From Aphis gossypii (lineage: Eukaryota > Arthropoda > Insecta > Hemiptera > Aphididae), in NCBI RefSeq assembly GCF_020184175.1, contig NC_065531.1:50241213-50305212 (forward strand): DNA of 64,000 bases, given 5' to 3'. This document shows, in pieces, positions 40,349-52,927 of this stretch; within the stretch, counting starts at the first letter, position 1, and each line of letters starts with the position of its first letter. The notes beneath the pieces are model-generated. The model ran no database searches. It saw only the letters and a program-made list of their open reading frames with translations, and was not told where the DNA came from. The translations under genes were made by a program, and so were the position numbers.

Positions 40349-41475
40349 AAAAAAAAAAATAAATAAAAATAAAAAACTGATTAGGTAATAATGTGTTTAT
40401 AAAATATATGCTGTCTTTTTTAAACTAAATGACTAACTATTTCCAATTTACACTTAAGATAAAATAAAATATACAATATTAAAGCACCATCAATGTATGA
40501 ATAAACATATGATAATTATTGAGTTTCATTCGAAATTTTTTAAACATTTGGCGTGATTTTTAATGATATATTTTTAAACGATAATATTTTCACCCGAAAG
40601 TAATCTACTACTCTAAAAACTGGTATATTTATTATAAATTATAATAATATGTAGGCATCTACATAAGAAGTATTTTAAATATTTTAATTCGATAATTTCA
40701 TCCCATATAACCTAGCCGTTTATGGTAGTAATATAATACGAGCAGTATTTATCGCCAATAATATTGTCACGATCCGTTCGAGCACGAGAATTAAATTTCA
40801 AATTTATTCACGACGATATAGGATAATATAGTGCATAATACTGTATGGTACCATTATATAGCAGATCAGAATATTATCAGATATAAAACCGTACAATTTG
40901 CTTTAAAAAAAAAAAAAATAAATAAAAATAAAAAACTGATTAGGTAATAATGTGTTTATAAAATATATGCTGTCTTTTTTAAACTAAATGACTAACTATT
41001 TCCAATTTACACTTAAGATAAAATAAAATATACAATATTAAAGCACCATCAATGTATGAATAAACATATGATAATTATTGAGTTTCATTCGAAATTTTTT
41101 AAACATTTGGCGTGATTTTTAATGATATATTTTTAAACGATAATATTTTCACCCGAAAGTAATCTACTACTCTAAAAACTGGTATATTTATTATAAATTA
41201 TAATAATATGTAGGCATCTACATAAGAAGTATTTTAAATATTTTAATTCGATAATTTCATCCCATATAACCTAGCCGTTTATGGTAGTAATATAATACGA
41301 GCAGTATTTATCGCCAATAATATTGTCACGATCCGTTCGAGCACGAGAATTAAATTTCAAATTTATTCACGACGATATAGGATAATATAGTGCATAATAC
41401 TGTATGGTACCATTATATAGCAGATCAGAATATTATCAGATATAAAACCGTACAATTTGCTTTAAAAAAAAAAAA
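40349..41475. repeat. Perfect tandem duplication, unit 559 bp
   Basis: Two copies lie head to tail: 40349-40907 and 40908-41466. By line-by-line reading I found no mismatch, indel or shift between them. Each copy starts in a poly(A) tract (11 A at 40349, 14 A at 40905, 12 A ending at 41475), so the breakpoints fall in A-runs that would provide microhomology. The unit is AT-rich, has no coding potential I can see, and contains a short higher-complexity part near 40770-40810. Complete identity means either a very recent duplication or an assembly duplication. Confidence 0.95.
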
Positions 41476-41591
41476 TGTAAAGCGAGCACGCGTGCACCTC
41501 ACTGCAACAGACATGCAATCTATTCGAATATTATAATAAATGAGGGCGACGGTAAAAAATGAAAGTGATATAATTTCTCTCTTGATTACAG

Positions 41592-41645
41592 GATATCCGT
41601 CGACGATCACGATTGAAGTATGGGAGTACGTTCATAAATACGGAG
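41592..41645 (+). other. Weak candidate 54-nt exon
   Basis: A good acceptor (TTTCTCTCTTGATTACAG) ends at 41591 and a plausible donor (GAG/GTAAAG) begins at 41646. The segment is open in at least one frame, encoding about YPSTITIEVWEYVHKYG. It lies about 115 nt beyond the tandem duplication. No neighbouring exon or domain supports it. Confidence 0.15.
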
Positions 41646-42079
41646 GTAAAGAGTCGCAAACCTACAGTAATTTCGAAAATATGAGCACGTGGGCGTATGC
41701 AGGGTGGTTCGTGAAACCATCCCTTGCAGAGGATTTCAAAACAACTCGTCCGATTTAAATTTTTCGGAGAGTACCTATTATAACTTATAAGTACAATGTT
41801 TTTTTTTTCAAAACAAATTAACGATCTCATTAGGAAATCTAAATAAGGAACTTCGTTTCAATATTTGCTGAACGACTTGAGCTTTACTAATTGTAGGTGA
41901 TCACATGCGTCGTGGGTGGACGTCATAGCAAGGACGTCATAATATCGCTTATAAATAATTTGCATAATTTATAGGTAGGTCAGGTATAGACTTTTAGTCA
42001 GGCCACTGACGAATGGCGATTGTAATAAATTACGCGTATCTATTATATCGTTTGGCCACTGTGTTCACAATAATAATAT

Positions 42080-42250
42080 TATATTTTCGCGACCGTGGCG
42101 ATGGTGGGTGGTGGCGGAAGCGGTGGTCGAGTACGAGGACTTCCGGAGAGTTTCAGTCGGATTTCCGTGGCGACGGTCCTAAATCCCGACCACAGCGGAT
42201 GTATAACGACGATCGACGCTCGTCACGTCGCACCCGTACACGATTTACAA
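42080..42250. promoter_or_regulatory. GC-rich patch
   Basis: A sharply GC-rich block (GGCGATGGTGGGTGGTGGCG and following CpG-rich sequence) within AT-rich DNA. A plus-strand frame is open across it, encoding a Arg/Ser/Gly-rich stretch, but composition alone explains that. Possible regulatory element or unrecognised exon. Confidence 0.2.
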
Positions 42251-43029
42251 TAAGCGTATATTATAATATTATTATTATGTACAGTACCGATATAATACGT
42301 CTCTCGTCAACCGCAATCGAATTCTGATTGTTACTAGCCGCCATCGTCTCTGTTTTTTTTTTCACCGCGTCACCATCGCATCGTATGCATACACAATGAA
42401 TATATTACGTACGACGGACGGTCATCGTAATTAAATGCATTTCGGTAAAGCAAAAAAACAATATTATCGTTTATACTATAATTGTAATGGCCGTCATTTT
42501 ATCGCGTAAGTCCGCTTACGCACTTATAGTCTCCTCATATTAGTCGGTGTACTATTTTTTCATATCATTTTTTATCGAATTGTGTAATTAAAAAAAAATT
42601 TACTTTACTCGCAAAAAAATACTAAATAGTCACATATTTTTAAATACATCGAGAATCGGGGTACCAATAGTGCGTATAGGATGCACCCAACGACGCTTTT
42701 TATTTCCTATATTGTTTACATGACGTTACTTTTCTTACTTAACCTAACAATACAACCATGTAGGTTCTTATGATTTCATGGGGTTAGGCCGACAATGAAA
42801 ATTTTTATTAATTATTGTTAAAACCTTTTATTTTTGAATCGGATATACTCACTATAGACAAATTTCTCGCGTAAAAGGCCGTATGAATACTGAACACTTT
42901 TTTTTGTCTTGTAGCGAAATTCTAGTGAGCCAGCCACACACGTGTCTCGCCTGAAAGCACTCGTATTGTATACGACAAGTGTACGAGCGTATAATATTAT
43001 ATACTACCCATACACAATATTATGCGCTT

Positions 43030-43270
43030 AAAAGCGAATATACGTACAGGCGCGGGAAGGAGGCCAGTGTGTCCGAAGCCTACATACCGACGCGGACGGT
43101 GCGGTGGCGGTCGTCGGCGGTCTTTCACCGGAGCCGGTGGACACGCGCGAGTTTTATTACTTATATTAATACGTTATTTTTTATCATTTTCGTAAAAATA
43201 AGTTTTGACCGATCGATTGCTAAGAGAAAGGGACACGCGCTGCCACGTTTAACCCGCAGAGGCTTTTAAT
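43030..43270. promoter_or_regulatory. GC-rich patch
   Basis: CpG-dense stretch centred on 43080-43155 (GACGCGGACGGTGCGGTGGC). Like the neighbour at 42.1 kb, it stands out from its AT-rich surroundings; no protein family is recognised. Confidence 0.2.
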
Positions 43271-44627
43271 CGGCAAAAACCGTCCATGTGATAAACGCGA
43301 TAACAAGTGAATGTCATTCCGTACTAGAGTATAAATATTAAGCCAATATTTTTGACGAAGATAACTTATACTGTTAAATTATAATATTATAGTATTATAT
43401 TATGATTTCGTTTAATCACAATTAAAATTTATACTGCATTATTTAAAACTTTTTATTTATTTTTCAATTTTTTTTTTCCATTTATTATCTATAAATAATA
43501 TAATATTGGTATATATATTATATACACTGCAAAAAATGGTAAATTCCGTATTAATTAGTAGTCAGTACCTAAACCTATTATCATTTGTCACGTTATACCT
43601 TGAACTTTTTGTAAATATTCGTCCTTCGTTGATATAAATTATCGTTAAAATATAATTTATGTGACAATGCTTATACAAACAATCAATCAAGTTAATTATA
43701 ATTAAGCCATATATGCCAAATTATCTTAATCTTAATTTAACAATGCACCACAATACAGTCAATGTTATTAAAAATAAAAAAATTATTATCTGTTTACGAC
43801 GATGTAGAGACTGCTTAAAACTTACAGTGATAGGTAAATATTTAAATTTTTATAAACTCATCAGTAAACGTTTATTTAGGAATTTATTTACGACGGATAT
43901 TAATATGTCTTATTCGTATTAAATATTGAAACAGAGTATATCTATAATCTATAATCTACATGTCGATATAAAATCCTACTTCCTACGTCATTTGCAAAAA
44001 AACAACATCGAAGTACATTGAAGTCGTGATATCCTAATGTTTGCCAATATATAATAGATACATCACGCACAAAATACATTCAAAGTGTAACACTGTAACA
44101 ATAACTTTATAATAAGATTATGCTAAACGTAAATAGTATACCTAAACTAATATACATATTGTAATTTAATTAATAATATTACCATACGTCTATGGACTAT
44201 GCGTACTGTATAAATCGCGTGACCATCTACGGGTTGTCCGTTCACGTTGATTGGGAACCAACGACATTGGTCTTTTCACTTTTTTTTTTTTATTCCTTCA
44301 AATAACAATAATTTTTCTTTAGTCAATTTTACTTAACTTTTACTGGATTTCTAATCTTATTTGAACAAAAAAAAAATTCATATCAACAGATATCAATTAT
44401 AAATGACAATCGTTATAATAAGTATATTACCGTCCTCAAAACTTAAATTCAAGTAAAATATTTAAATAATCAATTTCATTCGATACTTGATTCCCATGTT
44501 GAGCTAATTATGAATTAGGATGAACAATCAATAAATTCATGGGTGCTAGTTAGAAAAAAACAGTGAGTATAGATACAACTGTAGTATTACAAGTATAAAA
44601 TAAATATGTTTTATTTTTTGTTCCCAG

Positions 44628-44725
44628 AAAGAAAAATGAACAAATATTTTACTGAAAAAAATAAAATAAAAAACGTATTCAGTGCAATGTTTAGACAAAA
44701 AAACTCTGCAATGATTCACATCGTG
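44628..44725 (+). other. Weak candidate 98-nt exon
   Basis: An acceptor (TTTATTTTTTGTTCCCAG) ends at 44627 and a donor close to consensus (GTG/GTAAGT) begins at 44726. From an ATG at 44636 the frame stays open to the donor, encoding a Lys/Asn-rich peptide (MNKYFTEKNKIKNVFSAMF and so on). Both splice signals are good, but AT-rich DNA produces such pairs by chance, and I see no partner exon. Confidence 0.15.
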
Positions 44726-47700
44726 GTAAGTTTGTTTAAAAATATTCCATTGTAATAATCGTATAATAATAATAATACGAATAATTCATACGCGCGTACT
44801 TGTTTATTGTGACAATAATATTTCCGTTTATGCGTATTATAATACTACAGAAGGTACCTTATACCAACGACTGAAAGCAGTTTTCTGTAGTCCCAACGGT
44901 GTGAACGTTTTTTAGTCGTTTTTGTAACTATAGTGTACAATGTACTATAATACATATTTATATCATATCTACCTACAAAACAAAAACCTTTGAGCTTCAG
45001 AATCGATAGTCATCGGAACCAGATACCAGTATACCGTTATACCTTCGTCTTGGCCAAATTGTTGGTTATTGATTATTTTGGTTCAAGCTAACTTCATATT
45101 TATTTTTAAATGGGCGATCGGTAAGACCAAACAATAATGACACAGAAGAATACAATTAAAAAATCTAAAATTTGATAAGTCAAACAACTAAAATAAATTT
45201 GGGTCACAATTTTTTTCGATTCCTAATTAGTTGGAATAATTATTCACACATTCTTGTATTTCATCAAGGCTCTCTATGAAGGACCTTTTATGCATTTTCG
45301 ACAATCGTTTATTGTGACACATATATACATATTATACTAAAACGACAATGACAAACGAATCTATGTTGTTGTTTTCATTTATTATTATTATCATGTATTT
45401 TATTCTCTCGACCAGTTGTACTTGTATAAAAGTAGCCGACCGTGGGTCAGGTCTGCTGCGGGTGGCTGTCACCCACCATCGCTTTTTTTTTTTAACAGGA
45501 AACTGAACTTGTATAATACGACGTCGATAATTATCTACATCCCTATCCGGGAGGGCAGTTGCCAGTGATGTATATCATTAGGTATAGAAAATGAATCCGA
45601 GAACAAAAAAAAAAACAGAAGTAGGCACTATAAGACCACCGACAAGGTCTACTGTGTCCTACACACTAACACCATTTGTTTCGATACAAGTGTTAGCCGA
45701 TAATGGATTTTTAAATCTTAACGCATTAAAAAATAATAATAATAAAAATCAACCAAGCTTCATTACTACGATCGGTGAGTTTGCATACAGAACGTCAGAA
45801 CCAGTTTACAAAATGTGTATCTAATACGAAAATGAAAATGACGGAGAACTCTTAAAAAATTCACAGTATTGTGAAGTTTCAATTGTTGTTCAAAATAATA
45901 TAAAAAACTATATTATCATTCAAGGACGCCCTTAATTATTATTACACTACTTAGAGGTCGATTTTATGTACTTTATTTTCCATTATTTAACCTTCAAATC
46001 GTGTAATATAGTATACAAATTAAATTAATTTATGTTATTTGGTCGGAAAAATGTTCCTTGATTAATTTAAATATCCATACAACCTTTCATTTAATGTTTA
46101 TATTATACTTATATCTCTATAAATTATCAAAATGTTGGAAAAAAAACCGACATCGTCATGCACTTGAATAATAGCAAACAGCAGCAGGAAAACAAATAAT
46201 ATGGCACTATAGAAATTATACACTGCATTATAATACGTCTGTAACCATTAACCAATACTGGTTTAGAGTTTGAATTCTCAACTATCGGTTCAATCGTATA
46301 ATGAATACCATACTTCAAACAATAACTAATAAATATGAATTAATTATAAGCGATGATAGGGGGTGTGGACAATAATTAAACTGGTGCATGATATTTTAAT
46401 AATAATAAATAAATATATGGCTGTTTATTATTAAGCTTCTGAGCCGCGAAAGTGAACAAAGTATACTGATTTTATATAGTTTATATGAATTGACCGAATG
46501 TCATTATATAATTATTATGTTTAATATAATAATTTTATTTATTTGTTCTTTCGAAAATTGCACGTTTTCCTGGCAATTGAAGTCAACTTAAAAATAATTT
46601 TATACTTTTAAATGTAATCGAACATCGAAAAAACACCTTCAAAAGTATAATATAAGCAGAGTTTTAAATTTGCAATACGCGCATGTTCTAAAACGTATGA
46701 AACACTGTACGTGTATTACATTAAATAATGCTTGAACCAGCGATTCGGGCTCGTGAATTTTATCATATTTTATAAATTATGTATTCGCATATTACAAAAC
46801 ATAATGCACGTGTAAGAGAATAAAATATATTAAACATATTTTCGTACAGTCGTACATAAACGGAAACATTAAGGAACGCTCACAAACTGAATCAGCACGT
46901 CACCATTGTTGACGAATACATACCTATAAATAACACAACAATTCGTATGATATTATAATATATTATTATGATATTAAAAACCGACTACACGCCGCTGTTT
47001 CACTGGTCAGTGACTTCAAGTATTAAACTGAAAAACGATATACTCGATATGTGAGAGGAAATAATATCGAAACCCGCATTTAGCAGCGCGCCATAATATC
47101 ATAACGTGTCGTGTATAATATATATAATATTATTATAACCACAATGGACCGGAATCGAAGGTTGGACGGTCGGTTTAAGACGTTTTTTCCCCTGTGGTTA
47201 AGCGCAAAACGAGAATTTAATACGTTAATGTATTTTGATCGTTCGCTAAACGTCCAAGTGTCGAGTTTATGGTTATTATTTTTTGTTTTTTTTTTTTCGG
47301 ATATGCATATAATAAGAAAAAAATACGTTTCGTCTTGACTGCGTGCGATACAAGCCATGCACCGTGTATCAGCATCTTGCACACTCTTGTGCGTCGCTTT
47401 AAAAGGCCCCGTACACGGAATACTCTGCAGAAAAACGGAGTCTGTGTGACCGGGGTTACTTACGTTTTATTTTTTTCTACTTTTTTGTTATTTATTTGGC
47501 CTAGAAATCGGTTTTGGGGAATTTGTCACGCACGTAAATGCATTGCAAACATGCGCGCATTTCGCGGAGACAATATAACAATAATAATATAATAATCATA
47601 ATAATAGAACTATACCTATATACTGTAGCGGTCCTCGTGGATTTCGTACACACAGTTTTTTATCGTTTAACGACTTCGACGTCGCCGCTTTGGTGTTATG

Positions 47701-47858
47701 GCGGGCTATCGGCGTTATTGTATATATTTTTGTCTCGGTCATGCGCATATAATAATATATAATAATAAGTAATATCCCACCAAAATGACGGTCTTTCGGC
47801 CTCGTTATGCGATTATGTACGATTGCCAGCTCGATATAACAATTTATTATAATATAAT

Positions 47859-47888
47859 AATATTATGATAATATTATGATATCATAAT
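47859..47888. repeat. 11-bp direct repeat and 16-bp perfect palindrome
   Basis: AATATTATGAT occurs twice in tandem (47859 and 47870), and ATTATGATATCATAAT (47873-47888) is a perfect palindrome. Simple AT-rich structure of unknown role. Confidence 0.8.
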
Positions 47889-48529
47889 AATGTCACACGT
47901 GAATGTTGACGTCGTGAAATCGCTACCGCCGTATAATATTAGTGCGTGTGTTACAATGTCATTGATTCGGGCAATTCATCGAAATGAGCCTTAACACAAA
48001 TATGTCTGTACCTTTTATTTATCTTTTGTTTTTTATTTTTCTAGCGTGTTCACAATATCGAGTTAATTTATAACTCGTTTTCAAAATGTTCGCAGTAATA
48101 AAGTGAAGCGTTAACCACGTTCCCACGAGTAATAATATTGTGTTTGTGGTGTTAAAGGAAATCGTTTTTAAAAATGTTTTGTTTCCATTTGCAAATGGTT
48201 GATCTATACTTTAGAGAAATGTCCTTCTCTCGTTTCTTCGACGACTCAATGCAGTGCGTGAGCAATACAGGTCACGAGTTGCTCAATTTAATATCTATGT
48301 TTAAAATTGGTACAACAACTTACGTTCACTGTAAAAGTAAAAGTCGTGAAAAAACTTTAAAAAATGCATTTAAATGTGGAATCTGTCAAAAAAAGCTAAT
48401 TTAAAGATTACATTAATTAGTAACACTCGAAACCCGAATTTTCTACTAAAAAATCAACATAATAATATTCTCTGTGAAAATAAAACGTTCGATCACTTAA
48501 TTGGAGAAATATAACATATATTATAAATA

Positions 48530-48800
48530 TTGGCCCGGTCAAGTTTAGCGTTGTCGATAAACGTTTCGGGGAATGTCCGCCTGAAAGGGAAAACAGCGGT
48601 TCGAGAATGGCGATCCGAAGACCGTTTTCGATGTGCACTCCACGGACCGGTCTCGGCAGGAGCCGGGCGAAAGCATTAACGCTTCGACTTCAAGCCGCGT
48701 ATATTATGTATTTATGCGCGCAGATACCCACTTGTAGGTACGTAAAATGGACATTAAATGTATAATGCGCGCACGACTACCGTCCGGTTTTTGGCGATGT
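48530..48800. promoter_or_regulatory. CpG-rich patch
   Basis: CpG-rich non-coding sequence (for example 48590-48700, including GGACCGGTCTCGGCAGGAGC). No domain or clear transcription start signal. Possible regulatory element in the presumed intron. Confidence 0.2.
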
Positions 48801-48902
48801 GTTCGAAAGTCAAGGCCGTGATAATAAGATCGCAAAAATATAATTTCCCTTTTCTGCTGCAGCGACGAGCGCGTGGGAAACGCCGTCGTACTTCGTAAGT
48901 AT

Positions 48903-48929
48903 ATTCAGTGTATAATAATTATACTGAAT
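48903..48929. repeat. Short imperfect hairpin
   Basis: ATTCAGTGTATAAT and AATTATACTGAAT pair as a near-palindrome with a two-base bulge and essentially no loop. Probably incidental. Confidence 0.5.
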
Positions 48930-49740
48930 AAAATTTATTCTGCGGACAGCTGCAGACTCGAAATGAATCATCACTCTCCCGGTCTTGGCGAGTGGTATAA
49001 ACCAATACTTTTCGGGTAAATAAGATTCGAGTGATATCGGCACCCACCCGTTTCGTTCACAAGCGTCTTATATACGTATATTTGACAAATAAATATTATT
49101 GCGTATACTTCTTGATAAATCGTTTACCCATATTTTAAAACAGCCATCTCACCGTCCCCGAAATCCATCGGGTCACCATATACCACTGACCTTCATATGG
49201 TATATTATATTATTATATAATATTAGATGTATGTAGGTACCTAGGTATTAAATAATATTATGTTTTGTGGTCACGTCGTCGGATATTGTATAATACAATA
49301 TTATTTTTGTGACGAGCATTACATATCATTTTATGCAGGTACTGCAAAATCGACCTCCCAGCTATCACAATATATTATTAGGTATATGAAATATGTACCA
49401 ACATGGCAATATTGTTTGTATAAAAAATTCTGTTGCTTAATTCGTACTCGGTAGGTATATACTGTTATCGGTGCACAATAACCATAAATTTGGTACACGA
49501 TGAGATGATACGATGTGTTATAGGCCGCGTGTGATATCATTTCACAATATCAAATAATAGGTGTGATCATCACGACGATTTGGTCATTATTTATTAGTGG
49601 CGTCTACTCTTGGTGGTATTGTTTTCATGACATTAGAGGTATACACGCCATAGACTCGCCGAGAATCGACCGTTGGCCAACCGTAACACAACGTTATTAC
49701 ATCAAATTATATTTTATACTTATCGTCTGAGGTAAAGTGA

Positions 49741-49759
49741 TTATTATTATTATTATTAT
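49741..49759. repeat. (TTA)n microsatellite
   Basis: About six TTA units. Confidence 0.85.
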
Positions 49760-52444
49760 AAGCCAGTATAGCTGAGCACTATATGAATTATATTCTTCTT
49801 CGCAGTAACTATAATACAGTGCCTTGTGGTATTATTGTAAATATTATGCGGAATTTCAATAATATATTCACCGTTGCCACCGTATAGGTTTTCACTGCGC
49901 GAAAGCGCATAAATAGAGCACACGCGATTTAACGCGTTTCCGAGACGATACAGTTCTATACGCTCGCCTAGATATATTATTATTATTATACACATGTAGC
50001 ATACTGCATACTAGCAAATTGTTTTTCCGATTTAATAAGACGTATGGTATACTCGTAAGTGTTTAAAATTATTTTAATCGTTCAAAGTACCACTGCAGAT
50101 CTCATACGCGTATGTATCCGTTTAAAAAACTATATGACTTAACGGCCGTCTTGTTTTCCGACTGAAAAAATCTCGTGTATTTTTATACCTACGCGTCTTG
50201 TCTTGGTTAAAATGTCCGTTCGGTTCCGAAGTACCCGTGTCATATTTTTATGCTCACCAAGCGGCGGCGTTAAAATTTTTTTCACCTCAAGTCGGTTTTT
50301 TCTTATACAATTTATATTTATCTCTAACTCGAGTAGTCGCATTCCTATTGTCTGGACCTCCATATTGGGAATCACGGGGGAGGCAAAAACGTCGTCTCTC
50401 GGAACGTATATAATTCCATCAATATTTTTACGACACATAGCTCTATAACAGATATAATACGAATCTGTACAAAAACGGCCGACACAATAATACTCGTTTA
50501 TTTGTTCTTTCATCATTTATATATATATACAGTTCTAGATTATTATTGTTATTTATATATATATATTTTTTTTTGCTTTTAGATACGACGGCAACGACGT
50601 GAAAACTCTTTTCTATATAATATACTACAACTACCATTTTCTTATTTGCCATCGACACACGTCATTACGAACGTGCCCGACCGTCCGTTTAAGTGCATTA
50701 TGATTACACTGTTATGGACTGAAATATTATTATATATATTATGAGGATCATCTCCCCACTCGCGGGCTGCGTCGGATGCTTTCGCCCAATTTACCTTTGA
50801 TCCGTTTTGTTAGCTTGTAATACATATTTTTTTTTGTTTTCAGCACTCGTTGAAAATAGGTCCTTGGTCATGCCATACAGGTACATTTTTTCAGACATCG
50901 CGTTTTATCTCGTTCGAAATATATTTGTCCGAAATGTCATTGTTGATATAATCATCGTCGACCGTTCCACAATAATGTTCCCGTGTTGTACGACGTTAAT
51001 CGTTACGTTCGAAATTAAGTAGTTAGATAATACGTGACGCTTTATCATCTTTAATCGTAATCGGAAAGTATACATCTGATTTAAGCCGCTGCCCAAACGA
51101 TGAAAATATTTAAATATGACATATTATGTATTTAGCGTGTATATGAAATTCAATATTGACATTTAGATCATATCGTTGTGTACTGCGTGGAAAAAGTATA
51201 AATTATGCATTTCAGCAGGTAATATTATCTACCAAATTGTCGAACATTTGAAATACAAAAAACGCAAAGTTCCCTCGCCGATTATATGAAACACTGCTTG
51301 TCAATGTCAAGGACAACATTGCAGAGTTAACGAACAATTATTTTAATTCATAACGTTGCATCGCACACGCAATCATTTGGCACTAACATTCGTTATTGCA
51401 TTGCCATTATATAGTTAATATCATACCACGATTTTCGTTCTCAATATCTTTCAGATGCAATTATTTCATAAATCAACTGACGTTCAATATACTTTTTTCA
51501 AATAAACTGTATGATTTATTTGATTTCATAACATTGCTCTGGGCGCTGTAAATTAATTAAACTTCATACGTCTTGTCATCATCGACTGTAGTCAAGTAAA
51601 TTAATATTATACGCTTATTTTAATACACTCGTGTGTATTATAATAATACATAATGTAATATATTATATTTGTATGGGTTTATTCGATTTTTTTCATCGGT
51701 TTGTAATTTTACTCTTTAAATTATATAATATACACAGTACGCGCGTTGTGTACATTATAAGATCATTATCGTATCTCGTAATAAGGGTGATAATCGTAGG
51801 TTAGTAGTATGGTATACAATCAATACAGACAACTGAGGTAGTTTTTTTTTTTTGACCATCTGTCGTCAACCATAAAACATCTTTTCAAATTAAATTCATT
51901 CAAAAAGAAAAAAACGCATACACGATACCTATACATTATAAGTCTTGACGAATCCGTTTAAACGTATACATGGGTACCAGAAAACCATAAAACATACGCG
52001 CATGTAAAGGTTACAGTTGGTTGCGTATTTTCATTCTTTCTTTTAAAACCGTCGCGTCGTGCACACCAAACAATTAGTAAAGTAAAAATTACAAAACAAC
52101 GTTTCGCGCGCGGCGGACGTCCCCGAACGCGCGCTGCTGCTGCATTATACCTACTCGTAACAATAATACAAAGTAGCGAGTGGTTAGAGACTATTATATA
52201 GGTACATAAAACACGGTTTATTCAGTAGAAATGAAAACAAAAGCGGAACACACCTGTGTATTGAGAACGGCTCGGTGGCGGCGGTGGTTAGGTAAACACG
52301 GCCTATTTCCGATATTATATATAATATTATATCGTATTGCTCTATACGCGCATTATTAATCTGGCAATTCGTATTGAATGTCAAACCGTGTACAGATGTG
52401 TACGTGCGCGCGTGTAGTATATTATACTGTATTAGGTATATAAT

Positions 52445-52462
52445 ATTATTATTATTATTATT
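52445..52462. repeat. (ATT)n microsatellite
   Basis: About six ATT units, just upstream of a CTCTCG-rich stretch. Confidence 0.8.
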
Positions 52463-52871
52463 CTCTCGTCCACCGACGTTCACGGTCTGACATCGTACCT
52501 TCCAATACGTTTATTGTGTGTATAATATTCCACTAACGGGGCGAAAACGTTTCAAATCATGCGCGCAAACGGCTACAATAATATATTTATATATATATAT
52601 TTCTATCAATACACACACATATATATAATATATAGTATAGGCACACATTATACTGTTGTTGAATCGACAAAACGCTGACCCACATATCATCGCGTACAAA
52701 TAACACACACACACACGCTTGTTCAATTCCGATTTCCGTGGGAACTATTATACGTTATCGAGACGGATTCACCGACGTCATTCGACTTGTCGCGTCGTAA
52801 TAACGAATACGATGTTTCCGATGTACAGCAAGGCTTAAGGGTGCGAAACGTAGACGTCCGCGAGGACTTAC

Positions 52872-52927
52872 CGTGAAATCTCTGAGTGGTACAGTATTTG
52901 TTTTCCATGAGATTTTAATTTTCGACT
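52872..52927 (-). other. Candidate non-coding first exon (initiator plus strong splice donor)
   Basis: On the minus strand an arthropod-type initiator TCAGTC (A at 52927) is followed 56 nt later by CACG and the donor GTAAGTCC (GT at 52871-52870), close to the U1 consensus. No TATA box is evident upstream and I could not fit a downstream promoter element. The segment has an ATG at 52908, but spliced directly to the acceptor at 29601 that frame does not match the PTB reading frame, so it would be a short upstream ORF in a 5' UTR. Linking it to the gene is inference: same strand, compatible order, and no other strong pair noticed between. Confidence 0.25.

Larger units (their letters stand above)
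29603..52871 (-). other. Presumed long 5' intron or intergenic space, AT-rich
   Basis: About 23 kb without a supportable gene. It contains AT-rich sequence, trinucleotide ATT runs, the 559-bp tandem duplication, several CpG-rich patches and two weak candidate mini-exons on the opposite strand. The many short open frames here are AT-rich, often lack an ATG and have no recognisable domain. If the first-exon candidate at 52.9 kb is correct this is one intron; otherwise it is upstream intergenic DNA plus an intron of unknown size. Confidence 0.4.

Noticed and set aside
42013..42327. 104-residue Arg/Ser/Gly-rich plus-strand frame
   Set aside because: The composition follows the GC-rich patch. It starts and ends in AT-rich hydrophobic sequence with no domain.
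45427..45499. TATAAAAG followed by a T-rich acceptor-like AACAG
   Set aside because: Spacing from the TATA word to any initiator is wrong, and the acceptor has no coding exon after it.
50139..50516. 125-residue minus-strand open frame
   Set aside because: No domain or flanking splice logic is recognised, and plus-strand frames of similar length overlap it, so chance is the simplest explanation.
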